A stretch of 64,000 nt of DNA, from contig NC_031502.1 in NCBI RefSeq assembly GCF_000237925.1, positions 45,210,215-45,274,214 of the forward strand, in the 5' to 3' direction. Shown here piece by piece: positions 23,281-35,200 of the stretch. The DNA is from Schistosoma mansoni. Its lineage: Eukaryota > Platyhelminthes > Trematoda > Strigeidida > Schistosomatidae. A program made the position numbers and the translations under genes. The notes below the pieces were generated by a model. The model did no database searches and was not told the DNA's origin. It saw only the letters and a list, made by a program, of their open reading frames with translations. Positions within the stretch are counted from its first letter, which is position 1, and the number at the start of each line of letters is the position of its first letter.

Positions 23281-26200
23281 ATTGGATTTTGCATGTTTTC
23301 TGGTCCTGGATAGATGTAATAATAACTACTTTTTAAATTTCATTTTCCAGGAAGAGGAGATACCTTAAATACGAACTCTCAATGGTAGGTTATAAAAAGT
23401 TGTTCTTAAAAATGTTTTTATGGTATTGCGGTTTAGTATTTGTTGGTTTGGTCGTTCATATATATATATATCATATTTTATTAAATGTCATCTATGAATA
23501 TAGCTAATCTTTTGTGTGGTGAAACTCCAAGCTAGGTACTTGTTCGTGTTTCCGTGTTTTATTTTCTATTACAACTTCTGGAGTTTGATTAGTTTAATTC
23601 AAACCGTATTTCGCAACCGTCTAGGATATATGAAATCGATTTTAGATTTTCACCCTATTACGAACTCATATTTTCGTAACATATAGCTGTCAATAGATTT
23701 GTGTAACCTGTTTGTGGGCTTTTTGGGGAGCATAAAGAAACAAATATATAAGTTTGGTAGTATTAATAGTAGTCTAGTCAGTCACACCGAACTTCTGGAA
23801 TGAAGACGAACAATGTGAATTCAACTCAGTTTGTTGTTCGGAGTTATGAATAAAATGAACAAGGTCTCGATTTCATTGGATATCGATACTGAACCTGGTC
23901 GTACGACTGTTGATAATTTTAAATCCCTCTGCCTCACCATTTATATGTATGGGATACCATTTTCGCATATGTTTGTTATGAAGCATAATACTCAGTACTC
24001 AGTTTGCTACCATCACCTATCATTTACAATTAAGTCATGAATTGAACAATCAGACATAGCCTAGTATGCTTATTTTATTCGGTGAGAAATTAGCAAACCA
24101 AAAAGTAAAGATAAGCAATACCTAAGTAAACTTCTTGGCATTCCGTTTTCTATAGACCTTTAATTATGCTATTATGTTAGTAAAATCCGAAGAGATAAAC
24201 TATAGTGTAAAGTGTAAAGTTCAACTAAACTTCAAATTTCAGCCATATACGTTATTCCAAATTTATTGAATATTGCTTGCACCATACTTTTAATAATACA
24301 ATCATCATATACGTTGACATAGTTTTCTATAATCATCTCAACAAGTGTCACTCTGCGCGTTCGAATTCAAGTTCACTATCCCGGACACTTCAGAGAATAT
24401 CTCGTTAGTGCACGTTATACTATTCTTAGGGGTGATTATAGTCATATCATACGAGCACACCAAACGTTGACAGAGAACCAGTCTTTTGTTAATTATTTGA
24501 ACCTGGTGTTTAAACATTTTGGTAATGTGATCATTAATATTGCACCTGAAGGTCCTTATCCTGAAGTATCTGACTTTATGTTATTGACTGGTAAGGAGCG
24601 GGGTCATAAACATTAAGGGTTGTCAAGCGTTACCTAAGCATTCACCCCATATTTCCCAGTTGTGTATGGGGGAACTCATCTGAGTAAATCCTATTTCCGC
24701 CATTCGTCGGAAGAAGTTATCACCTAATGTCATTAAAATTTAGGCAGACTAGCGTCATATTACATGTATCAAGGTTTGTATATATTTTGAACATTGGGAT
24801 GTCGTAACGTTTTCTGATCTCGGAGATTAAAGCATTATGTAAAGGCAAATTTTACTAACAAACTGATAACTTGTGAATTTATTTATGTTCATACATATTA
24901 CTGAAGTATGGGGAAGCCTAACATTCAGAATTTAATTCAGTGAAGAGTCAGCGACCTATAAAATTGATGTTAACGTATCGTTCATGATATTTAATCGCAT
25001 TATTTTCAGGCTAGTAATTCGCACCTAAGTGTGTTATTTCATTATAAGAGAAACCCATTCTTCTGGCTAGTGATCATGCGTCTTATACGAGTTCATTCGA
25101 GAGTTTGAGTCAATAGTCCTGTCTCTTCGGTAGTTTTTATTTTAGCACATTGCGTCATTGAATATCATTCATCTATCAACATTCCTTTCTTCCATTTGGA
25201 AAGTCGATTATTTACACATCAATTCATAAAACCTATTTTGTATCAATTATATTAGTACTGGTGTTAAGCTCATTTGTTTTAATCAAAAAGACATGTTTTA
25301 TTAATCATAATCAGTCCGATGGATAGCGAAGATTCATATGATGAAAGTTCTAGCTCGACAAGTGAATCAAGTTTTTCGACATATAATTCATCAGATTCTT
25401 CCGACTTAACTGAACAACAATTTCAACACAGAAACAGATCGAAAGGTCCTATAATAAAGTCATTCCCCGTAAGGAGAACAAAGCTCAATTTATGTGTGAG
25501 TTAAATATCAACTTTTTATTAATTTTTGAGATAACTCTGTATATCTATTGGAATCGTATTCACAAGATTTATCTTGTGACTAAACACTAGGCTATAAGCT
25601 ACATGTTAAGTCGGCTTACAGTAAACTCTATCAGAGCCTCCAGAGGCTCATAAAGAGCCCCAACCAATCAGCGATTAATTAGAAGCTATGCTACTAAAAT
25701 AACGAGATCCTGATTGGCTGTTTAACACACTGCTACTATGGAAACTCAAGGTCTCTTAATTACTATAAAACCCCTGTATTTTCTGTACATAAATGAACCC
25801 TGTAGTAAAGTGCTTCCCTCATACTTTGTGCCTTTTCTCTGGTCTTCAAGTCGCTGTATAGTTCTAGCTCGGGGGTACGGAACTAGCTCAGGGAAGCGAA
25901 TATAGCGTTCTAATCGACTAGACGTAACACTACACTTACCTAATTGAAGAAACCAGAGCATGTGGGTCATGTTTGAATGGTTAACTTTATATGTTCAGTC
26001 AGTTATCATCAACGTAGAGCCTAACAAAGATGTACATTAACTTAAGTTATCATACTACACTAGCACGATGGAATGAAAATAACAACTTAAATCGAGTTTG
26101 AAATAATGTGTTAGCAATGATAATGAGTACGACTAAACATTCGGAATATAGTTCGGAAAAGTAGAGCGGAAATTCATGTAAGAAGGACAACCGGAGTTGA

Positions 26201-29200
26201 AGATCAAGATAAATATACAGAATTACTGCCCATACGCTGTTGTGAATAATTCTGAGTCTTAGGTGGAGTTTTGTCTTCTGAGGTGGTTGGTTTTGCCGTG
26301 AAGCTATCATCGTTCTTCTGAACAACATCATCAGCACAAACTTCAGGTAGATGTCAAGTGTCCTAATCTTTCCACATATGACTCACAACTTGCCCTGTCG
26401 ACCTCGATCTTGATTGATTGATTGATTGGTTACTCTTCAACCTGTCGTTGCATACCTCTTTATTTTGATTGTATCTCCCTTTGTTTTGATTCTTGGTTCA
26501 TGGTTTTTCTGACTGGCAGATAGATTAGATCGATTTTGATATGCTTGTTGATTATTGATTGAGTCCCAAGCTTTTAAAGATTCTCTGGTGCTTTTGGTGT
26601 TACCACTATCCATGATCTTGACATTTTTTCAGTTGAATGTGTGTCCACAGTTATCCACATGCATTTATATAAGCAAATATATTTCATGGCGTTTGGCTGC
26701 TAATTGATGCCCTTGCAGATGAAACCTCCACCATTTCATAATTTTGAGTCATTTCACGGAGTTTCTAAACACTGACAACGGCTATCGTACTGGTTCGAAC
26801 CGGTAATTGTACGTCTACCAACATTACTCAGAACAACAGTCAATGACTTTCCGTCATATGAAAATTATATTGACAATGTTTAGACCATTGAGCTCATGCT
26901 TAGTGCTGAGTTCGTGGAAGAAATCTCAAAACAATAATAGTATGGATTTCATCTTCACTCGTTAGAACAAAATGGATTTGATTAGACTTAGTTGCGGAAC
27001 AAGGTGGTTTTAATTAGGGCTTTTTTGAAACCTTTTCTTTGCTTATTCAAAAGTACTAAATTAATATATTTCTATTTCAAAACAGTTCTACTGATCATTA
27101 CATTAGTTCGTGTTTTCGGTATTTCATGTACAAGATAATCCAAGTAGACAAGTTTTGCTGTAAAAAGATCAAGTTTAGAGAGCACTTCTTTAAAATCATC
27201 CATAAGATTAAACAGATATTTATTAATCAAGCACATTTAATTGTCAATTTTATTATAATTACGTTGATCACATGCGTATTTCTTTGTGTGTGTTCATAAA
27301 GTATCCAGTATTCGTATAATAATAATTGGATACCTCTGAACGATCCACATTGTCTTTATTGTAGGCCAACAAAAGCTCTATATTGGCTCATAGGAAGCGC
27401 ACTCTTAGTCAAGTGTCCCGTGGTGAGTCTTTTCTTAATTTAAGGTAAGTCAAACCTTTGAATTTTTAAGTGTAGCTCATAGCTTTTCCGTTAAGTTGAT
27501 TATCCATACCGAATTTGTTAACTTGTTAATTCTAAGATTACTATAAATTTATTACGGTTGACTAATGACATTTCACATTTTACTATGCTGTTCTTGCAAA
27601 CTAAGCAGTAACGCAAATTATTTATGAAACTACTTATTTTATAATCGTAGTTTCTACGATAATGCATTTTCTAATCAAAGGCATATTCAATCAACATTTC
27701 ATTCCCTTAATTTTTTATATAGTTCTACGAATTCGGAATATGGATGGTTACCTGGTCGTGAACAAGAATTTGAAAATATTTATACATTCATACTTAATAA
27801 ACTATCTCAAAATTCTGGCGGGTATATTTTTTATAGTTTTATATCTTATGTATAATACTAATTTTCACTATCGTACCTATAACTCTTTCGGATAAAAATT
27901 TTCTTAGAAAATGAATTAAATAAAAATAGAAAGCGGTTTACTTCAGTGATATGAGCGTTTAAGTTATTAAAGATATCTGGTCAAGAGTTCAAACTCATTA
28001 CGTTTCTATAAATAAGCGGAGAATACCCATATTATGCTGCTAATACTTCCAAACAAATAAATGTAACTTCTGCTTAACATACTTTTATTTTTAACAGTAG
28101 TATAAGCATAATAAATATAATTTCACTTTTCACGTCTTTGCACTTAACACAGGCCAATACATTCCCACTTCTATGCGGGCTACTGTTATATTTGTTTATC
28201 TGTGAATGTAATACTATTTGTATTATTCCCATACGTAAAGTGTGAGTGTTCTTTGTTAATAATTCTTTTCGAACCTTGTTGACATGTATATCATCTTTCT
28301 TTTTAATATAATTTCTTTACAGCTGTATGTATATATCTGGTATTCCGGGTACTGGTAAAACAGCATCAGTTCAAGCCGTGCTGTCTACGATGCATAAATT
28401 GGTTGCTGATTCAGGTTTGGAAAGCCAGATACCCACATTCCAAGTAATCTATGTTAATGGCATGCGTGTCAGTGATCCTAAACAGGTTTACGTGGAGATA
28501 TATGAAGTAAGGTACATTGTGTTCTAACCATTAATATGGAGATGTTTTCTTTAACGTATTAACTTTTCCATCCATTGAAACTCATTAAATGAGTTTATAT
28601 GTCAATTATTGTACCTTAGTTGCTGAAGTTCGAAATTTTTGTGAAACTACAATCAAAATGTATAAATTGCCCGCACGTCGGTTAATCGAGTAACTGCATT
28701 ATTCTGTTCAATGTTTAGATATTCTTGTGATCATTATCTTGGCTACCTTAGTGTTAGTATTTTGGAGTAAGAATGACAGCTATCTGTCCGATTCATTCTT
28801 GACCTCGTACATCCATACGTGGAATTCACAAATAAAAGTGAGTTTCTAAAAAGCGACATAGAACAATGGGATGTCGCATAGATATAACTCGAATTGGAGT
28901 CAGTTAAGAAGTAGCTACTCCCCTCCTCCACGTCGTAATGATATCCCTAATGCTTTATGCTTTTTTTAGTCAGTCATGGTACAATTGTGCTCCCGTATGG
29001 CTAAGTCATAGCTATAGAGGTTCACTGTCTACGACTTAGTGTTTGCATGTGAATTCGTTAGCGTAATTTCAAGACAACACAAATTATATATCATACGTTT
29101 TAATCACTGATAACAGTTACAGATCAAAGTGTGGGAGCAATGAGGTCATCAGAAAGTAATAAAGAAAGAAAATTTATCACTGATGATGATTAATAGAGGC

Positions 29201-32200
29201 TTTAAGCCGTTACGTATTTGTGAGAAAGTTATCCTTCCTTACTACGCACGCCATACTGTAGTGAACGAAGACTTGGTGGAGATAACCAATTTATTGTTTA
29301 ATACAAATTACAGGAAGTCTTCGTAAAATATGAAAACCATACATTAAATACTTCATTTGCACATCTTCCATCAATTGTCTCTTACAAATTTCGTCGTTCC
29401 TTTATTCCTGTTGTTATTACAATCACTCTCTGTTTAAATTCCTGTTATCTTCAATCTCAAACTTCTGCTGCCAGTCATTCCACTTATGATTGATGTTGTA
29501 TACTACTTATGTCTGTCAACAGAAGTACCATATACAACAATACTAGTTAACATTCTGAACTCTGGCAAAGCAGAATAACTAATTCAAAGGACATCTAGTG
29601 AAAAATCAGCTTTTGAAAATTGGTAGTTCTGTTCGCTTCTAACGAAACTTTACAACATGGGATGAGGATTAATAGCAGAATCCAGAACCTCGGGGGTCGA
29701 CCGTCTCCTTCAGTTTTCCAGGTTAGAGAGATAACATAAGCTAAAAATATTGACCACTTTAGGAGAACATTGCTACTGTAACATTCCTGTTTTGAACTCA
29801 AACTGCTATCATGACAATAGCTCGTGTATTGTTTTCCATTCTTTGATCTATTTCTCTGTCATGATGGAACCTTAAAAAACAATCGTTACAACCAACATAG
29901 ATCCTCATCTGTCGGTGATAGGCAAACACGGCCATAACGTTAGGATATTAGCTGTTGTTTATATGTTTCAAACTCATTATTAGTTTGGTATTATTTTAAT
30001 TTCTCATAAGCTATCTGTCAACTAACTTACGCATTAACCAAGATAACTTATGTTTGTACTGATTAGGTGTATATTTATTTTCAGTATGGGGGTGTAGAGA
30101 TTGTTGAATTCCATCGAAATCATGGACCGATCAATGTTATAACCTGGAAGCACAAGACGGCCTTTTTTGTTCTAGTATGAGACTCCTCAGTAGTGCGCAT
30201 CCACTACCCCACACGCGGGACTCAAACTCAGGACCTTCGGTCTCGTGCGAACATATAATATCCAGACCACTGAGCTGTCGTACAACGGTGTTAATGTTTA
30301 GCTTCATCCAATTCACAATATTGCGCGACCATCTGTTTTCGGTGGGTCGATGCCTTACACCTAACACAGTTGAACTCCACTACAGGTCAAGCATTCGCGC
30401 GGGACTAAAGGTCCTAGGTTAGAGTCCCACAAGCATTTTTGTTGGTAAATTAAGAGAAAATAAGTAGCATAAGCAATGATCTAATTTTATTGTTGACGCA
30501 GTAGCTCAATAGTTAAGGCGTTCAAGTCTCAACCATCAAGTCCCAAATTTAAAATTTGCTGCTCCTACCTCGGTTTATGTAACCAGGTAGTAAATATCGT
30601 TAGCCTTCACATTTAGAGTATGGCGCACACACGGGTACCTGGTGAATAAATTAATCATACTTATGTATTATTTGACTTTTTCGTGGAGGTGGTAAGCGAA
30701 AGAAAATCGTTGTTAAGTGGTATTATTTAGTTACTGTACAGTCGTTCGAATTCGTTTACTGTAATGTTGTAATAAAAGAAGATTTGGTTTAGTATAAACC
30801 AGTTTATTGTATTATGCAAAGTCACACAGTGTATTTATAAAATATGAAAACGATACATTAAATACACTATTTACTCATCTTCATTGAGTTGTCTCCTACA
30901 AACTTCGTCGTTTTCTCGTTCCTGTTTCATTCCGATGGCTTTCTGTTTTCCTTTCTCTTCTCTCCATTTTCCTCTTTTGTCTGTAGGAAATATGTTTTCG
31001 ATTCCTGATATACACTACTTATATCTGTCCGTACAAGTAGTATACATCACAATATGATGATACAAAACGTAAAGATTCATTTTAATAAGACTGTAAATAG
31101 GAAAAAAATGGGCAAATCAATTACATCTCAACATACTCATGTACAGTTGTGTGAATCTTCCATTTTATTTGAAATAGAATGGTTTGCTATCATTGTACTG
31201 TATGTCACTAGCACATCTGACTCTAGTAGTTTGATTTCTGTTTCTTTTTTTAGCAATTAACTGGTTTAACTGCAACTGCAAAATGTGCTTCTGACTTGTT
31301 AGAAAAAGAATTTTGTCATAATGTAATCAAAAAAGTACCTCATGATGAAATTTCTGAAAAGCCAGTTGTTTTAGTCATTGATGAATTGGATTTGTTATGT
31401 ACTCGTCGACAAGACATACTTTACAGTCTTTTTGATTGGCCTACACGCCATAATAACCATCGTGTATTAATAGTATTGGCTATTGCCAATACTATGGATC
31501 TACCGGAACGTTTACTTCACCCACGAGTGGCCAGTCGTTTAGGCTTAACTAGACTTACTTTTGCACCTTATTCTCACGAACAACTTGCTCAAATTGTGCG
31601 ACATCATTTATCGTCTTTATCAAATATGTTTCAGGTAAGTTTTTTGTTTTCGATAACTATTTTTAGAGCTCCCTTTTATTTTCCTATATAAAACTATGTC
31701 TAACTCAGTCTTTTCGATATGCACTATATCCTTTCTAGTGTAAAGGTTGTCAGAAGTGATTCATTTGGAATATCTGTCTCAATACTGTAACTCGAGTTCA
31801 TAAATATAACTAGTTAAGTAGATAGATAAATTTCAACCACATAGATTTACTTCTTATTCATTTTATCCTCCAACTAAAAACTGAGTGCATTGATCACTAA
31901 CCCAGTACCCCCTCATTCATCATATTAACAATCATAGAACTTAGTTATTATTTATTTCAGTTATAACGTTTCCCATTGTTTTGTTAGACACATGTCTCGT
32001 AGTCATTTGTGTTTGTTTATTCTATTTATTTTAAACACATAAACATTGGTACAAGGAGGAACCAAATATTTATGCGCTACACAAATCATTCGATTCATGT
32101 GAAGGCTGGAACACTGCCCGGGTGCCCAAACCTAAACAGATGATTTTCTTAGGGGGCCCCACATCCCGAGCCTTTGACCTACAGGTCTATTCCACGAGAC

Positions 32201-35200
32201 AGTGGAGCAACGTTAGGAGATGCAGTCCCATGGTAGCCTGTGACCAACAACAGGTCCATACGCCATTTGTTCCCTTAAGATTCTGGATCCCATCTGCACC
32301 ATTGGTTTGAAATCAGGGTCTTACAACTCCTCTAGGTGGATCCTCCATATCCACAAACTCGGTTAATGCGTCGAACATTCGCTTCTTGTCTTCTCGATTT
32401 CGTAAATAACAACCCCGCCGCGAGAAGGCAGTGTATAAGACTTCCCTTACAGTTGTCGTATGCACGTGGCCATGTGAGAGCATTCCGAGAGGGTGAGAGC
32501 TGACTTTCAGCACTCTCGGCCGTACCAGGGCATTTGAGGGCTATAAATTTCCAGTAGGTCAGAAACCGACTGGCTACAACGCTAATACAAGCTATACGGG
32601 AGTATGTGCAACCGAGTAACACAATGTACACGGGTAACTGGAGGGCATATAGTTTTGTCGTTCACATGAGACATTTTGTGGACCTCATCACGGAAGTACA
32701 CACCAACAATATAGAAACAATTTGGTTGAGACTAAAAGAATTCTTGTGACCTTATTACGGCTCCAGATGTCGGTTTTTCAGCAGTCACATAGATGAGTTG
32801 CTGTATCGTAAACATCACGATTTCAGAACTGTAGAGCCTCTTTCTAACTTGGAAAAGTTTTTAAATCATGTTAGGGAAGTGTATTCAGTCCAATTTTTCG
32901 GCTTTGTATAGTATATTCTTACTCTATACCAAGTGTTTTTTGTTAGCCTGAGATTTCTAAGTCACTTGAGATTCGTTCAAAGGTCGTCCATAAATTAAGG
33001 TATCGCCCATTAATTAAGCAGAATTACTTTGATTTTTCACTTTGAGCTTCATTATACAGCTTGGTCCATTATTTAGGTGTTCCGCATTTTTTCAACCACT
33101 TCGTTTATTCCACTAATTATACGTGGGAAACAATCCTCATTGACTGACGCATTCTGTATAGTTTTCTCATACGTGAACTAAAAAACTGACTTTCATTCTC
33201 TGAATGGCTCTTTCTCGCCCTCCTGAATTTCAGGTTAGTCTCGAAAAGCTTTACTGCTTCGTCAACTCATTTACTCTAGTTGACTATCATTTGTTTTTCT
33301 TAGACTGAATCAGACTTGGACAAAGACCATATTTATTTGTTGGGAGATATGTATTTGAATAAGAAAAAGAGAATTCAGCGAAGAAAATTTTCTTTTCGAC
33401 GGAATCATTTACATAAGCTCTACATTCGTATATATAGTTATATGGAAAATGTATGTCTACGGGAGGCTAGGAAAGATTGTATTATAAACTGATTCGAGAA
33501 TAAATAACACATGAGGTTACGTACTAATCAAGGGGTAAGGAAGAAAATAATTTATGGACCAGATAATAGTCCGATTTTCATAGTTGAAAGCGTGAGTCAA
33601 TTGAAGCTAGACCACCATGGAAAACCTAAAAGCACTGGACGGCCGTTCCGTCCTGCTGTGGGACTCCTCAGCAGTGCGCATCCACGATCCCGCACTCGTG
33701 AGATTCGTACCCAGGACCTACTAGTCTCGCGCCAGAGCACTTAACCGATTGACAGATGTGAAGAAAAGCAACAAACACAAAGGTCATAATAATAGACTGA
33801 ATAATAATCAACTAAAGTTGTAGAAGGTAATAATAATAACTGATTAGAGTTGAAAATACAAAACAGTAATTTAAAAAACAAAAGAAGAATCGATAACAAT
33901 AAAATAAAAGTGCAGAAAAAAACAACAACCAGAAACTTACCCGTTTAGGGAATTAGTGCCAAGGAAGGGTAGGAGGTTGGAAAAATCGTTTCTGCACGCA
34001 AAGTTCAGGCTTGAGTTCGTGTATTGCCAATGCCTCAGCAGTGCATAAAATATTAGTTCGACCCCCTTCGATCCGGTTCCTTTGACTCTGTAGATTACTT
34101 TAAAAGAAGAGTCTTTTGGAGCGATGTGTCCACAGTTAATTAAATGCTCCTGTATCGAACTAGTAATTTTTTACATTCTTTTTTTAAGAGGCAAGCCGGA
34201 TAGTTTTCCGAGATACATTTGGAAAGTGATCGCTCTGTGCGGCCTATGTAACGTTCCCCACATGAGCAAGTAAATTTATAGATACACATTGATGTGGCTC
34301 AAAGCGGAAGTTTATCCTTAACACACCCCAGAATGGTAGCTCGGCTAGAGAAAACAATTCGAAGCTTAGCTGCGTAGAATGTTTTATTCAACGATTTTGA
34401 AATCCGTTTGTAGGAAGCAATTTCCTACAGGGGTAACTTCAAGCTATTCTCTAAACTGTCGAATACAGAGTCTTGGTTTCGCCAAAGTCAGAACAAGTAA
34501 GCTATTTGGCTTAATAAACTTTATCTGTTTCTAAAACGTAAATTAACAACATTAGTATGCGAATAAACAGTAGTCTATTACATAGTGAAAGGGAGAAATA
34601 TAAATGACATACCGAACAGTAACTGGAGAATAGGAAAAATGAGTCAAAAGGGAGAATATTGTTTCAGAATGAACATAAAACTATGATTGGTGGATAAAAC
34701 AAAGACAGTCATACAAGGTCAAAGAATTTAGTGCGGTGGTGAGCGTTTCACCTATCATTGGTGTGTTCACTTATCGATCACACTTTACACCGTTTAAGAT
34801 TTCAGCAGCCATATCTCCTTTAAATTCCATATTCATAAACAAAGTTTTTATCTGTACTGTCGAAGTTTTTTCATGACGAAGTCTAGGTGTTAAGTTGCTA
34901 TCGATGAACCTAGGTGGATAACCATTTCTGATGAGGGTCTGTCGAAGATGAAATAGTTCTTCATCTATTGTGTCATTGGAACAGATTCGCTTGATTCTAG
35001 AGGATAAAGAGTGAATGCGTGTATTGTCCATTCGAGGTAGGTTTTCAATATATAGATCTCTGTAAAAAACCATCAGGCATTCTTTTTAAACGGACATCAA
35101 GAAAATGAAATCCATGTTTTGCCTCTGCTTCTAAGGCAAATCGAGTTGACGGGTGACAATTATTGAAAATATTCAAGATTTCATTGAGGTCCGTGTCTTC

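Noticed and set aside
24591-25315. Inserting the 24.3-24.6 kb segment as an ORC1 exon
   Set aside because: Its donor leaves phase 1, while ORC1 exon 3 requires phase 2; exons 2 and 3 join in phase without it.
26785-26800. Palindromic GGTTCGAACC as a B box of a tRNA or SINE
   Set aside because: No A box at the right distance and no matching SINE body around it.
27662-27895. Plus-strand frame of 77 codons over ORC1 exon 5
   Set aside because: Wrong frame: the conserved ORC1 residues are in another frame of the same stretch, bounded by splice sites.
30490-30570. Possible tRNA gene
   Set aside because: A-box-like but no closing acceptor stem and a poor B box; more likely a SINE fragment.
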